A DNA stretch of 64,000 nt from JAEUKA01 sp035328405 (GTDB lineage Bacteria > Myxococcota_A > Polyangia > Palsa-1104 > JAEUJZ01), in NCBI GenBank assembly GCA_035328405.1, contig DAOLIT010000010.1:30720-94719 (forward strand). The letters are read 5' to 3'. The notes under the pieces were generated by a model. The model saw only the letters and a list, made by a program, of their open reading frames with translations. It searched no databases and had not been told where the DNA came from. This document shows positions 41,555 through 50,139 of the stretch, in pieces. Within the stretch, counting starts at the first letter, position 1. The number at the start of each line of letters is the position of its first letter. Made by a program: the position numbers and the translations under genes.

Positions 41555-42094
41555 ATGTCTTCTCACCTTTTGGAATTGGGTGTGGTTTGTCGTCCGCACG
41601 GCCTGCGCGGCGAGCTGCGCGTCAAACTTCACAACGCAGCATCGACGACGCTTGAGAGCGCCGCGCATGTGTGGACACAGAAACCCTCCGAACCACCGCA
41701 AGCGTGGCCATTGGAGCGATGTCGGGGTGAGTCGCAGGGCTTTTTCGTCCTTTCGGTCGATGGAATTGCCGATCGCACGACAGCGGAGCAGTTGACTGGA
41801 GCGCGCTTGCTGGTATCGAAAGCGGAACTTCCCGATCTGGAAGCCGACGAGTTCTATCTTTCCGATTTGCTCGGCTGCGAGGTCGTGACTTCTGCCGGAG
41901 AAAAAATCGGTGTTGCTCGCGAAATCCTAAGTTTGGGGGCCCAACCCCAACTGGTCATTGAGCGACCTCCGCGAGAATCAGCCCTTTTGCCTGTCATCCC
42001 CGAGTTTGTGTCCTCGTTTGATGCAGAACGGCGCGTGATTGTCGTAACACCGCCCGACGGTCTATTCGACCTGGATATGACGGAGAACAGGTAA
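41555..42094 (+). CDS. rimM: Ribosome maturation factor RimM
   Basis: 179 residues; 16S rRNA processing factor that binds S19 in 30S assembly. N-terminal domain ELGVVCRPHGLRGELRVKLH (conserved HGLRGE) and C-terminal PRC-barrel domain EADEFYLSDLLGCEVVTSAG ... LLPVIPEFVSSFDAERRVI. Its stop overlaps the trmD start by one base (TAATG), so translation is coupled. Confidence 0.96.
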   Translation: MSSHLLELGVVCRPHGLRGELRVKLHNAASTTLESAAHVWTQKPSEPPQAWPLERCRGESQGFFVLSVDGIADRTTAEQLTGARLLVSKAELPDLEADEFYLSDLLGCEVVTSAGEKIGVAREILSLGAQPQLVIERPPRESALLPVIPEFVSSFDAERRVIVVTPPDGLFDLDMTENR

Positions 42095-42858
42095 TGCCGT
42101 TATCCGTCGATGTCATTTCGATTTTCCCGGAAATGTTTGATCCGGCACTGCGGATCAGCATTACGGGTCGGGCGCTTTCCAAAGGCGCTTTGGTGCTCAG
42201 AACACACGATTTGCGCTCCCACACAAGCGACAAACACCGCTCAGTGGACGACACACCCTATGGCGGCGGTTCTGGCATGGTGATGCTAGTCGAGCCAATG
42301 CTTCGAGCCATTCAGTCCATCGAGGCCACGCACGGTCCCGCACGGAAAATTGTGTTTTCCCCGACCGGTAAGTTGCTCAAACAGTCGTTGGTACGCGAAC
42401 TGGCCCATGAACAGCGGCTTCTTTTTTTGTGTGGTCGGTATGAAGGACTCGACGAACGCATTTATCAATATGTCGATGACGAAATTTCAATCGGCGATTT
42501 TGTATTAACAGGCGGCGAGTTTCCTGCAATGGTTTTGATTGATACACTGTCTAGACTGCTTCCGGGTGTTCTTCACAACGAACATTCCGCACAAGACGAA
42601 TCTTTTGAAAACGGATTGCTCGAATATCCCCAATACAGTCGTCCGTCAGAATTTGCGGGCCACTCGGTCCCAAAGACGCTGTTGTCAGGAAACCATGAGC
42701 AAATCCGTCTTTGGCGACGACAACTTTCGTTGGTTCGCACTCGAGAACGGCGTCCCGATTTGTTCTCGGCCCACATGCTTTCCTGTGAAGACCAACGCCT
42801 GCTCGCCGCTTGGGATTCCGAGCGATCGGAAACGGCATCGCCAAGGGCTCGCACATGA
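42094..42858 (+). CDS. trmD: tRNA (guanine-N1)-methyltransferase TrmD
   Basis: 254 residues; makes m1G37 in tRNA to prevent frameshifting. SPOUT trefoil knot signatures: SVDVISIFPEMFDPAL, DDTPYGGGSGMVMLVEP, LLFLCGRYEGLDERI, ISIGDFVLTGGEFPAMVLID and the C-terminal tRNA-binding ENGLLEYPQYSRP ... GHHEQI-type segment (here SGNHEQIRLWRR). Overlaps the downstream methyltransferase gene by four bases (ATGA). Confidence 0.98.
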   Translation: MPLSVDVISIFPEMFDPALRISITGRALSKGALVLRTHDLRSHTSDKHRSVDDTPYGGGSGMVMLVEPMLRAIQSIEATHGPARKIVFSPTGKLLKQSLVRELAHEQRLLFLCGRYEGLDERIYQYVDDEISIGDFVLTGGEFPAMVLIDTLSRLLPGVLHNEHSAQDESFENGLLEYPQYSRPSEFAGHSVPKTLLSGNHEQIRLWRRQLSLVRTRERRPDLFSAHMLSCEDQRLLAAWDSERSETASPRART

Positions 42859-43466
42859 ACGGAGCGTTTTCCAGCCCTTGCGCGGAACTTGCCGCGCGAT
42901 CATATGTTGCACTTGTTCATCACCCCGTGTATGACAAGCAACACCAAGTCGTAAGCACGTCGGTTACGAACCTGGATATCCATGACATTGCTCGATCGTG
43001 TTGCACCTATGGCGTCGCTCGTTATTACGTCGTCCATCCCGTTTCTGCCCAACGTCAGTTGGTCCAGCGGATTTTGGGTTACTGGGACGACGGGCCCGGT
43101 CAACAACAGAACGACTTTCGTCGCACGGCACTCGCCAGGGTGTGCGTGCAGTGTTCGATGGAACAGACGATCGAATCCATCGTGGATGAGCGTGGCCAAC
43201 AACCCATGGTGGTCGGAACCACCGCGCGGTTGTCTCCGTCGGACAGAGTTTTTTCCGCCCCTGCCTTGCGGACGAAACTGCTCGATGGAACGCGGCCTTT
43301 GCTCCTGGTCATGGGAACAGGTTGGGGTCTTACCGACGATTTTATGGCCACCGTCGATGGTGTGCTCGAGCCGCTTCAGGGACAAGCTCCCTACAATCAC
43401 TTGTCGGTGCGCTCAGCGACGGCGATCCTGCTAGACAGACTTTTTGCAGAAGAAAACAGAACCTAG
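42855..43466 (+). CDS. PF09936-type RNA methyltransferase (SPOUT-like)
   Basis: 203 residues. Starts MNGAFSSPC with ATG overlapping the trmD stop; an earlier in-frame ATG at 42810 lies inside trmD. Motifs: YVALVHHPVYDKQHQVVSTS, TNLDIHDIARSCCTYGV, RYYVVHP, and near the end LLLVMGTGWGLTDDFM with NHLSVRSATAILLDRLF, which form the SAM-binding knot. This family is typically encoded between trmD and rplS in delta-proteobacteria and thermophiles; its RNA target is not known to me. The conserved position supports a role in ribosome or tRNA maturation. Confidence 0.85.
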   Translation: MNGAFSSPCAELAARSYVALVHHPVYDKQHQVVSTSVTNLDIHDIARSCCTYGVARYYVVHPVSAQRQLVQRILGYWDDGPGQQQNDFRRTALARVCVQCSMEQTIESIVDERGQQPMVVGTTARLSPSDRVFSAPALRTKLLDGTRPLLLVMGTGWGLTDDFMATVDGVLEPLQGQAPYNHLSVRSATAILLDRLFAEENRT

Positions 43467-43477
43467 GAGTTTTTCAA

Positions 43478-43879
43478 ATGAGCGATGTGATCCCCGTTGT
43501 TGAACTGGTTGAAAAAGCCCGCTTGCGCAAAAATGCGCTTCCCGCGTTTCGGGTTGGAGATTCCGTGCGGGTGTGGGTGCTCATCAAGGAAGGTGACAAA
43601 GAACGTGCCCAAGCTTTCGAGGGCGTTGTGATTCGCCGCCACCATCACGGGCTGCGGTCTTCGTTCACCGTTCGCAAGATCAGTTACGGCGTCGGCGTCG
43701 AGAGAATTTTCCCGACGCATTCCCCGCGAATTGATCGCGTCGATGTGGTCAGCCGAGGTGAGGTGCGACGCGCACGTCTGTTCTACCTGCGTGAACGGTC
43801 GGGCAAAGCCGCTCGCATCAAAGAGCGGACCAACAGACACACCGACGGAAACGCCGAGCCGACTTCCGGCCAGAACTAG
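43478..43879 (+). CDS. rplS: 50S ribosomal protein L19
   Basis: 133 residues. Family core: FRVGDSVRVWVLIKEGDKER, AFEGVVIRRHHHGLRSSFTVR, SYGVGVERIFPTHSP and VSRGEVRRARLFYLRERSGKAARI. ATG at 43478 with TAGGAG upstream; last gene of the rpsP operon. The C-terminal ~15 residues (NRHTDGNAEPTSGQN) form a short polar tail. Confidence 0.97.
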   Translation: MSDVIPVVELVEKARLRKNALPAFRVGDSVRVWVLIKEGDKERAQAFEGVVIRRHHHGLRSSFTVRKISYGVGVERIFPTHSPRIDRVDVVSRGEVRRARLFYLRERSGKAARIKERTNRHTDGNAEPTSGQN

Positions 43880-44179
43880 AGCACCCTTTTTATTCTGTCC
43901 GACGCGCCGGCGGGTGATCGCCGTGCGTGTTGGGCCAGCGATCTTGTATTCAAAAACATGGCTGTCGCAATTCCACGCGGCCCGAATGGGTTTTTTTGTT
44001 TCATTCGGTGTCTTGCCTGTTGCGTTTTCACGGCGTTCCGTTGGAATCGCGTATGAAATCCTGTTATCTGCTCAGGATTGCTTGTTTTGCTACGCTAGAA
44101 TTTTTGTGCGTGTAAAGCAAAACACGCGAAATTTCAATTCATCCTGGTCGTCGCTTGTTTCGTTTTGGAGGCTGTGCTC

Positions 44180-44593
44180 ATGTCTACGACAAGAGAGGAC
44201 GGTCAACGCGGAGAAATGCAGGCCGCGCAGTTTTTGCAAAAGCAAGGCTTGCGCATTGTTGCCCGGAACTATCGGACTCACCGAGGAGAAATCGATATTG
44301 TGGCGCTGGATGGCAGCACAATCTGTTTTGTTGAGGTGCGTCTCCGAAAAAGCTCGGAACTGGGTTCTCCGCTCGAAACGGTGGGTTTCCGAAAACAACG
44401 AAAACTTTGTTATGCAGCTATGGAATTTGTCGTGAAAAATTCAGACATTTGTAAGAGCAATGCGTTCAGATTTGATGTGATTGGTATTGATAAAACTACA
44501 AACGCGCTTGTTTGGATCAAAAACGCTTTTGAACTCGTAACGTATTCACCTAGGCCCAACTCGCCGCAACACTTCAAAACCCTTGTCTTGTAG
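44180..44593 (+). CDS. YraN/UPF0102-family nuclease-like protein
   Basis: 137 residues. Family pattern: QRGEMQAAQFLQKQGLRIVARNYRTHRGEIDIVALDG (Glu and Asp of the restriction-endonuclease-like fold) followed by CFVEVRLRKSSELGSPLE. ATG at 44180 with TTGGAGG upstream. Members are often near rplS or rnhB, as here; catalytic activity and role are unproven, though DNA processing is suspected. The 300 bp between rplS and this gene contain no gene; the sequence is relatively AT-rich and may hold its promoter. Confidence 0.85.
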   Translation: MSTTREDGQRGEMQAAQFLQKQGLRIVARNYRTHRGEIDIVALDGSTICFVEVRLRKSSELGSPLETVGFRKQRKLCYAAMEFVVKNSDICKSNAFRFDVIGIDKTTNALVWIKNAFELVTYSPRPNSPQHFKTLVL

Positions 44594-44651
44594 ACCTTTG
44601 TGAGGCGATGATGGGCTCGCTGAAGTCAACCGGTAAAGGAGCATCGTGAAC

Positions 44652-45305
44652 ATGAAGAGCATCCACAACATTGCAGTTCTTGGTTCTGGGCAAGTCGGCG
44701 AGGTTCTGGCGAATGGTTTTCTGAAACATGGCCATCCCGTCATGCGGGGATCGCGAGAGACAAGCAAGCTGGCTGAATGGCAAAACAAAGCAGGTGCCTC
44801 GGCGAAAGTCGGTTCTTTTGCAGAGGCTGCGGCATTCGGGGATGTGGTGGTGCTGTGCGTAAAAGGGACCGCCGCCGAGGAGGTGGTGAAGAGCCTTGGC
44901 AGCTTGCTCGACGGAAAAACGGTGTTGGATGCGACGAATCCGATTGCCGATGCACCGCCAGAAAATGGCGTGATCAAGTTTTTCACTGGCCCGAACGAGT
45001 CGCTGATGGAACGGCTTCAAGCGGCAGCCCCAAACGCGCACTTTGTGAAAGCGTTTTCCTGCGTCGGCAATCCGTTCATGGTGAACCCGGAATTTGCGGG
45101 CGGAAAACCGTCGATGTTCATCTGCGGCAACAACGCCGAGGCCAAAGAACAGGCCACGAAAATCCTCCATCATTTTGGTTGGGAAGTAGAGGACATGGGC
45201 TCTGCCACGTCAGCGCGGGCGATCGAGCCGCTGTGCCAACTGTGGTGCATTCCAGGCTTTGTCCGAGGAAGTTGGGCGCACGCTTTCAAACTGCTTCACA
45301 AGTAG
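44652..45305 (+). CDS. NAD(P)-binding oxidoreductase, F420-dependent-reductase-like
   Basis: 217 residues. Rossmann fold HNIAVLGSGQVGEVLANGFL (GxGxxG), then MRGSRETSKL (cofactor 2'-phosphate region), FGDVVVLCVKGTAAEEVV and DATNPIADAPP. This is the pattern of the NADP-F420 oxidoreductase/IMP-dehydrogenase-like DUF family of reductases; the ligand may be a different acceptor. Start at 44652 is likely; GTG at 44646 is an alternative since AAAGGAG lies upstream. A terminator hairpin follows the stop. Confidence 0.82.
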   Translation: MKSIHNIAVLGSGQVGEVLANGFLKHGHPVMRGSRETSKLAEWQNKAGASAKVGSFAEAAAFGDVVVLCVKGTAAEEVVKSLGSLLDGKTVLDATNPIADAPPENGVIKFFTGPNESLMERLQAAAPNAHFVKAFSCVGNPFMVNPEFAGGKPSMFICGNNAEAKEQATKILHHFGWEVEDMGSATSARAIEPLCQLWCIPGFVRGSWAHAFKLLHK

Positions 45306-45326
45306 CCGATTTCCCCAAGAACCTCC

Positions 45327-45358
45327 CGTGGCAGCCACCGCGCCTTTCGGCTGCCACG
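45327..45358. terminator. Bidirectional terminator hairpin
   Basis: Perfect 10-bp stem CGTGGCAGCC / GGCTGCCACG with a 12-nt loop, between two convergent genes (stops at 45305 and 45369). Loop and flanks contain CTTT runs on the plus strand. Confidence 0.75.
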
Positions 45359-45368
45359 CGCCCTTTCG

Positions 45369-46622
45369 CTAATACAACTGAGTCCAGTTGCTGCCGTCGA
45401 AGGCCCACAAGTCTTTTTGGCGATCGAGATAAATCGGATCTCCGCCAAACAGAAGCACCTGCTTGCGCCCAGCGTCATAGGTCATGGCGGGACTGACTCG
45501 TCGGGGCGGAGAGACAACCGGTGCTCTTTTCGTCCACTTGAGACCATCAAATTCCCACGTATCGCCGAGCACATTTCCGCCAAGCGTCTCGCCTCCGAAA
45601 ACCACTGTGACTTGCCGGTTCTCGTCGTAGGCCATGCCAAATTTGACACGCATCGGCAGCGACATTTCATCGGGAAGCGCGGTCCAATTCGCCCCGTCGT
45701 AGGTCCAAGTCTCCCGGCTGTAAATCCCCGAGACGAAACCACCGTGCATCACGATGCGTCGATTTTTGGTGTCGTAGACCATGCGATGGTCGGAACGAAC
45801 GCTGGGCGTCGTTGTGGTGGTGCGCAAAATCCACTGCGCGTTGTCCCACTCCCATGTGTCATCTTGCGCGACCAAGCCGATTTCCCCGCCAAACAACACG
45901 GCAACTTTGCGCACGCTGTCGAACGCCATCGCGTGCGCATAGCGAGCTGCCGGGCCTCCCGTCGGCGTTTTCTGTGTCCAGGCACTCCCGGTCCACAACC
46001 ACATGTCATTTGTGGCCTTGTTGACATCCGACAGCGACAGAAGCCCGCCCCACAAGAGAAGCCCCTTCGCGTTGTCGTCCCAAATGAGTGAGGCATCCAT
46101 GCGCGGCTCAGGAGGATTGGTTACGACAGGCGCATTCCAAGTGACCTGCGTCAGGTGCCATTGGTCCGTACACAGCGCATCAACGCCGATTTCGTCGCGG
46201 ACACCGAAACGCACGACCGACTCGTCCCGTAGCTTGTCGTAAGCAAACACATGTCTCGAGCGGCTCGCCGTCGCTGGTAGTGAACAGCGCGTTTCGCCTC
46301 GCGGCCCCGGCGTCGGCAAACACGTTTGACCCGGCGCACAACAATACTTGCCTTCCCCACAAGAAACCGGGTGATTGGCATCGCAGGAACAGGCACCGGC
46401 CCCAGGCGTCGGGGTTTGACCAAACCCGCACACAAGAGAAAGGTCCGCAGGCCCCGTCGAAAAATCCCTGCGTTCACTCATGTCTGCGCGGGACACACTC
46501 AGGTCCGGCTCAGAAACCAGCAAGTCGGGGTCGTCCAAAAAAGGAACGGGCTCGGTGCAGCCAACTGTGACGAATGCAAAACCGACCGCCAACGTGCAAA
46601 TGGAGTGGTACATGTGGGTCAT
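45369..46622 (-). CDS. Kelch-repeat lipoprotein
   Basis: 417 residues. Signal peptide with lipobox cysteine (AFVTVGCTEP, residue ~20); AGGAG precedes ATG at 46622. The mature part begins with a Pro/Asp-rich, Cys-containing region (six or more cysteines, CGFGQTPTPGAGACSCDANH ... CGEGKYCCAPGQTC, likely disulfide-bonded). From residue ~160 onward are kelch-type beta-propeller blades: WDDNAKGLLLWGGLLS, AFDSVRKVAVLFGGEIG, YDTKNRRIVMHGGFVS, YDENRQVTVVFGGETLG and YDAGRKQVLLFGGDPI. Typical of delta-proteobacterial surface proteins. Function unknown. Confidence 0.9.
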   Translation of the reverse strand: MTHMYHSICTLAVGFAFVTVGCTEPVPFLDDPDLLVSEPDLSVSRADMSERRDFSTGPADLSLVCGFGQTPTPGAGACSCDANHPVSCGEGKYCCAPGQTCLPTPGPRGETRCSLPATASRSRHVFAYDKLRDESVVRFGVRDEIGVDALCTDQWHLTQVTWNAPVVTNPPEPRMDASLIWDDNAKGLLLWGGLLSLSDVNKATNDMWLWTGSAWTQKTPTGGPAARYAHAMAFDSVRKVAVLFGGEIGLVAQDDTWEWDNAQWILRTTTTTPSVRSDHRMVYDTKNRRIVMHGGFVSGIYSRETWTYDGANWTALPDEMSLPMRVKFGMAYDENRQVTVVFGGETLGGNVLGDTWEFDGLKWTKRAPVVSPPRRVSPAMTYDAGRKQVLLFGGDPIYLDRQKDLWAFDGSNWTQLY

Positions 46623-46883
46623 CTGCGCATCTCCTGCCCGGCACAGTAGGATCACGTCGCAGCCAAGCCAAGCAAAAACGCCGCTTCTGCCCAAGTGGGG
46701 ACAGAAGGCTCTGCGTGGCCACTCCTGACCCCAGCCAGTTGTTTACAGTCGAAGTTCCCCAAAAAACAATGCCGGTTTTTTCGCATCCAATCTGCACGTT
46801 TGCCCCGCTGGCCGTGTGTGGCCCTTTCGCGGCGGAGGCGGTGATTTTGGGCACAAATCCTGCTACTAAATCCAGTCCACGAG

Positions 46884-47387
46884 GTGCATGTGTTACGGCG
46901 TAGTTTCAGAAACAGTTTGCCTCCCAAACCATCCCAACCGACGGGAGCGCGCATTTCTGCGACAGATCTGCCGCTGTTTTTTGAAGACCAAACCGAAAAC
47001 GATGTGTGCATCGGTTTGCCGTCGGACTACGGCGGCATGGCAAAAGTCTTGTTACGGCAGCGGTTGACGTTGCGAGAGGCGATCGAGCAAGCCGGGCACT
47101 TGGCTGAAGATTTGGCCGCTGAACACGACGAGCGGGTTCTGACGCCAGAGCAACAACCCTCGGCGATGCATGTCGTGCCTTGTCCAGAAGGTTGTCAAAT
47201 TTGGCTCGATTATGACCTTGGCGCGAAGACAAAACGGTCCTCATATCCCTACTTCGTTCGGAAAATAACAATTTTGCTGTTTGTTAAACACGAAGACCGG
47301 GCTGGCAGATTGTCGTCAGAATCTAGCCTGCACAAGGACAAACTAACTGACGGAACAAGCTCGATTATGAAGGTATTTCTTCGGTAA
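46884..47387 (+). CDS. Hypothetical protein, uncertain
   Basis: 167 residues. Begins MHVLRRSFRNSLPPKPS; contains DLPLFFEDQTENDVCIGLP and a helical middle LTLREAIEQAGHLAEDLAA. The C-terminal third (YPYFVRKITILLFVK) looks like a strand-rich hydrophobic segment. No ribosome-binding site of note and no family; GC falls toward the 3' end. Kept as a gene because the frame is long and amino-acid composition looks coding, but it may be spurious. Nothing is seen in 46623-46883. Confidence 0.45.
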   Translation: MHVLRRSFRNSLPPKPSQPTGARISATDLPLFFEDQTENDVCIGLPSDYGGMAKVLLRQRLTLREAIEQAGHLAEDLAAEHDERVLTPEQQPSAMHVVPCPEGCQIWLDYDLGAKTKRSSYPYFVRKITILLFVKHEDRAGRLSSESSLHKDKLTDGTSSIMKVFLR

Positions 47388-47434
47388 TTGTGGATTCAAG
47401 TTCTCATCCATCGAGCACATAACCACTGTTCTTG

Positions 47435-47454
47435 ACTGTAATTTTCATTACAGT
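47435..47454. promoter_or_regulatory. Palindromic operator candidate at start of sigma-54 activator gene
   Basis: Perfect 8-bp inverted repeat ACTGTAAT-TTTC-ATTACAGT, just upstream of the ATG candidates at 47459 and 47468. It overlaps a possible -35 (TTGACT at 47432). Such a site suggests autorepression of the downstream regulator, or binding by another dimeric regulator. Confidence 0.55.
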
Positions 47455-47458
47455 TCTA

Positions 47459-48982
47459 ATGAACCGGATGAGCGCACCGTCGGAATCGAGACGGAAGTTT
47501 CCAGACCTCCTGCCGCCTACCAAGGTGCATTACGACGGCGCGCGCCCGCAGACGATCCAAGTCCGAACGTGCCGTCTGGCCTTTCTGCAATCGGGTAGCC
47601 GGCGAGAACAGCTTTTCGATCAGACCACCATTCGCATCGGTGCGATGGAAGACAACGACTTGGTTGTTTCAGACGAAACGGTCTCGAGATTTCACTGCCG
47701 GATCGAACAGGACGAAATCGGATATTTGCTGCGCGATCTGGGCTCGACGAACGGGACCTACGTGAATGGGATTCGGATTCGCGAGGCATATCTGGGTCAC
47801 GGTGCGACGATTTCGATCGGCCAAACAGAAGTTCAGTTTTTCGTCGGCCACGAACGTATGGACATCGTGGCTTCGTCGAAAAGCCGGCTGGGCGACATCG
47901 TTGGCAAAAACGTCAAGATGCGGGAGCTGTACGCGATCATCGAGAAAATCGCTCCGACGGGAGCGACGGTCGTGATTGAGGGAGAGACGGGCACTGGCAA
48001 GGAAGTGGTCGCGCAAACCATTCATCGGTTGTCGTCGCGGGCCGGGCAATCCTTGATGGTTTTCGACTGCGGCGCGGTGCCCAAAAACCTGATCGAATCG
48101 GAGCTGTTCGGCCACGAAAAAGGAAGTTTCACCGGCGCGATCATGACTCGGCAGGGTTTGTTCGAGATGGCGCACAACTCGACGCTGTTCATTGACGAAC
48201 TGGGTGAGTTGCCGATGGAACTTCAGCCAAAACTGCTTCGGGCGCTCGAACAACGCGAAATTCGGCGGGTCGGTGCAATGCGATCGCTGAAAATCGACGT
48301 GCGAATCATTGCAGCAACGAACCGCAACCTCGAAGAAGATGTGCGTGCAGGTCGGTTTCGACAGGATTTGTTCTACCGATTGTCCGTTGTGCGTTTGGTG
48401 CTGCCGCCTTTGCGCGACCGGCTCGACGACATTCCGTTGCTGGTCGAGTCGTTTTTGGCTGAACACTCGTACAATCGACTCCCAGACGGAAGTCGCAAAT
48501 GTACGCAGGTGGCTCCCGACGCGATGGAGCTTCTGTCCAAATACTCGTGGCCGGGCAACATCCGGGAACTTCTGAATGCGATCGAACGCGCGGTCAGCTT
48601 TGCCTCAAGCCACCAAATCCAAAGCGTTGATCTGCCGGACAACATTCGAGACGGGAACAGCCTCGGCTTTCTGCCTCAGAAAACAAATGCGGCGATGGCG
48701 GCAGCGCGTCCGCAATCGGAAATCCCTCGGGCGATCGTCGATGCCCAATCAGGAGGGCTCGCGACGGAGCCGCGCCTGGATTTGCAGTTCAAAGACGCGA
48801 AGGAATTGTGGATCGCGCAGTTCGAGAGAAAGTACGTCGGTTTCTTGCTCAAAAAGTACAAGGGGAACATTTCGCACGCGGCGCGAGCGGCTGACATCGA
48901 CCGAAAGTACTTTCGCAAGGTGATGAGGAAGTACGACTTGGAAGGCTGGAAAGACGAAACGCCCGACGACGACGAGGAATAA
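47459..48982 (+). CDS. FHA-domain sigma-54-dependent activator
   Basis: About 507 residues. An FHA domain at ~35-140 (TTIRIGAMEDNDLVVSDETV; HCRIEQDEIGYLLRDLGSTN; TYVNGIRIREAYLGHG) binds phosphothreonine, so Ser/Thr kinase input is likely. The AAA+ sigma-54 interaction domain has Walker A EGETGTGKEVVAQTI, ELFGHEKGSFTGAI (the GAFTGA loop reads GSFTGA) and Walker B STLFIDELGELP. A Fis-like helix-turn-helix ends the protein (GNISHAARAADIDRKYFRKVM). Start is uncertain between 47459 and 47468. Its palindromic site suggests autoregulation. Target promoters unknown. Confidence 0.92.
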   Translation: MNRMSAPSESRRKFPDLLPPTKVHYDGARPQTIQVRTCRLAFLQSGSRREQLFDQTTIRIGAMEDNDLVVSDETVSRFHCRIEQDEIGYLLRDLGSTNGTYVNGIRIREAYLGHGATISIGQTEVQFFVGHERMDIVASSKSRLGDIVGKNVKMRELYAIIEKIAPTGATVVIEGETGTGKEVVAQTIHRLSSRAGQSLMVFDCGAVPKNLIESELFGHEKGSFTGAIMTRQGLFEMAHNSTLFIDELGELPMELQPKLLRALEQREIRRVGAMRSLKIDVRIIAATNRNLEEDVRAGRFRQDLFYRLSVVRLVLPPLRDRLDDIPLLVESFLAEHSYNRLPDGSRKCTQVAPDAMELLSKYSWPGNIRELLNAIERAVSFASSHQIQSVDLPDNIRDGNSLGFLPQKTNAAMAAARPQSEIPRAIVDAQSGGLATEPRLDLQFKDAKELWIAQFERKYVGFLLKKYKGNISHAARAADIDRKYFRKVMRKYDLEGWKDETPDDDEE

Positions 48983-48994
48983 TTCCGCTTTGGG

Positions 48995-49930
48995 TTACAA
49001 GAAATTGACGACGAGAGCAGCTTCGCTGAGCGTATCGAGTTTCTCCGCGAGCGGTTGGTATCCGTCGGCGAACTTGAAACCTGCTGGGGCGGGTCGCGGA
49101 GCAGGCACGTTGTCGAAGCGCGCGGTAAACGAAAAACGGAAACTCAGGTTTTTGTAAATCGTCGTCGAGAGCGCGGTCTTGAAATTGATCCGCGTGTCTC
49201 GAAAAGGCGTGATCTCTTCGGTGAAACCGGGGGCGGTCAGCGGATTGACGTTGAAAAGACCCTCGAGTCCGGTCGTGAGGCCCGTTTCCTTGGTCAGTGT
49301 CAGGTTGTGCCCGACAAACACGCGCAGCGAGTGAATCATCAACCGATCGGGCGTCGGCGGTGGATCGCCAGGATAAAACTCGAACGTGAAATCGTACCCA
49401 AGTTCGGCCAACAGCTCGTTTCGTTCGGTTTTCAGAAGCTGACGGCTGTAGCCAATTTGCGCTCCACCGTACACGAGTTTACCGGCTGGCTCGTTGCCTC
49501 CTACCTGTGCGGAAAGGTAGCCCAAGTTGTTTTTGGAAAAGAAACGGTCGTAGCGAAACTTGACGTTCCACATTTTGGTGTTGGGAAGCGTCTTGCTTTC
49601 GACCTCGCCAGCATCGAGTTTTCCATCACCGTTTGTGTCATTGGCGACATAGTTTGTCGCGGTGCCGTAGGCCCCATTTACGTCGAGCGCGATCTTGTTT
49701 CGCAAATCCACTCGCGACGCAGAAGCCGCACCGGAGATCGTGAGCGTATTGGCGTTTCCCGTCGCAAGAATCAGACCTGCCTGCGCCGACGCTTTCCATA
49801 CAGGCTTGGGAGGTTCCTCGGCAGGGGAAGCGGCAAACGTGAACTTCGGGTCCTGGGCCCGCGCAGTCGAAACGCCAAGACAACAGCCGACGGCCATCGT
49901 CCAAACACACAACCGCAATTTTTCTCGCAT
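48995..49930 (-). CDS. DUF481 outer-membrane beta-barrel protein with EF-hand-like loop
   Basis: 311 residues. Signal peptide ending AQDPKFTF; ribosome-binding site GAAGAGACC. Beta-strand-rich barrel typical of DUF481 (SGAASASRVDLRNKIALDVNG; RYDRFFSKNNLGYLSAQVGG; LAELGYDFTFEFYPGD), ending in a hydrophobic strand AALVVNFL. An insertion around residue ~110 reads DTNGDGKLDAGE, a canonical 12-residue EF-hand calcium loop (D1, N3, D5, D9, E12). Function unknown; may act in salt or calcium response. Confidence 0.85.
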   Translation of the reverse strand: MREKLRLCVWTMAVGCCLGVSTARAQDPKFTFAASPAEEPPKPVWKASAQAGLILATGNANTLTISGAASASRVDLRNKIALDVNGAYGTATNYVANDTNGDGKLDAGEVESKTLPNTKMWNVKFRYDRFFSKNNLGYLSAQVGGNEPAGKLVYGGAQIGYSRQLLKTERNELLAELGYDFTFEFYPGDPPPTPDRLMIHSLRVFVGHNLTLTKETGLTTGLEGLFNVNPLTAPGFTEEITPFRDTRINFKTALSTTIYKNLSFRFSFTARFDNVPAPRPAPAGFKFADGYQPLAEKLDTLSEAALVVNFL

Positions 49931-50139
49931 GGTCTCTTCCTTGTCTCTTCCTTGTCATTGCGCCGTACAGAATCAAGCTGCCGAGCCAACACTCGACACG
50001 AGCCATTGTAAGCGGCCTACGAGAATGCCGTTTTTTACACGTGGGCCAAAGCATTTTTTGGGTTGAGGTGTGTGCGGTGTGCCGGCGTTGCGTTGCCGCT
50101 TGATTCGCACCGAGCGCCTTGCGATGATGGCGGCCCGCT

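Noticed and set aside
49931..50139. Glycine riboswitch before gcvT
   Set aside because: No tandem aptamer pattern seen in the 209-bp leader.
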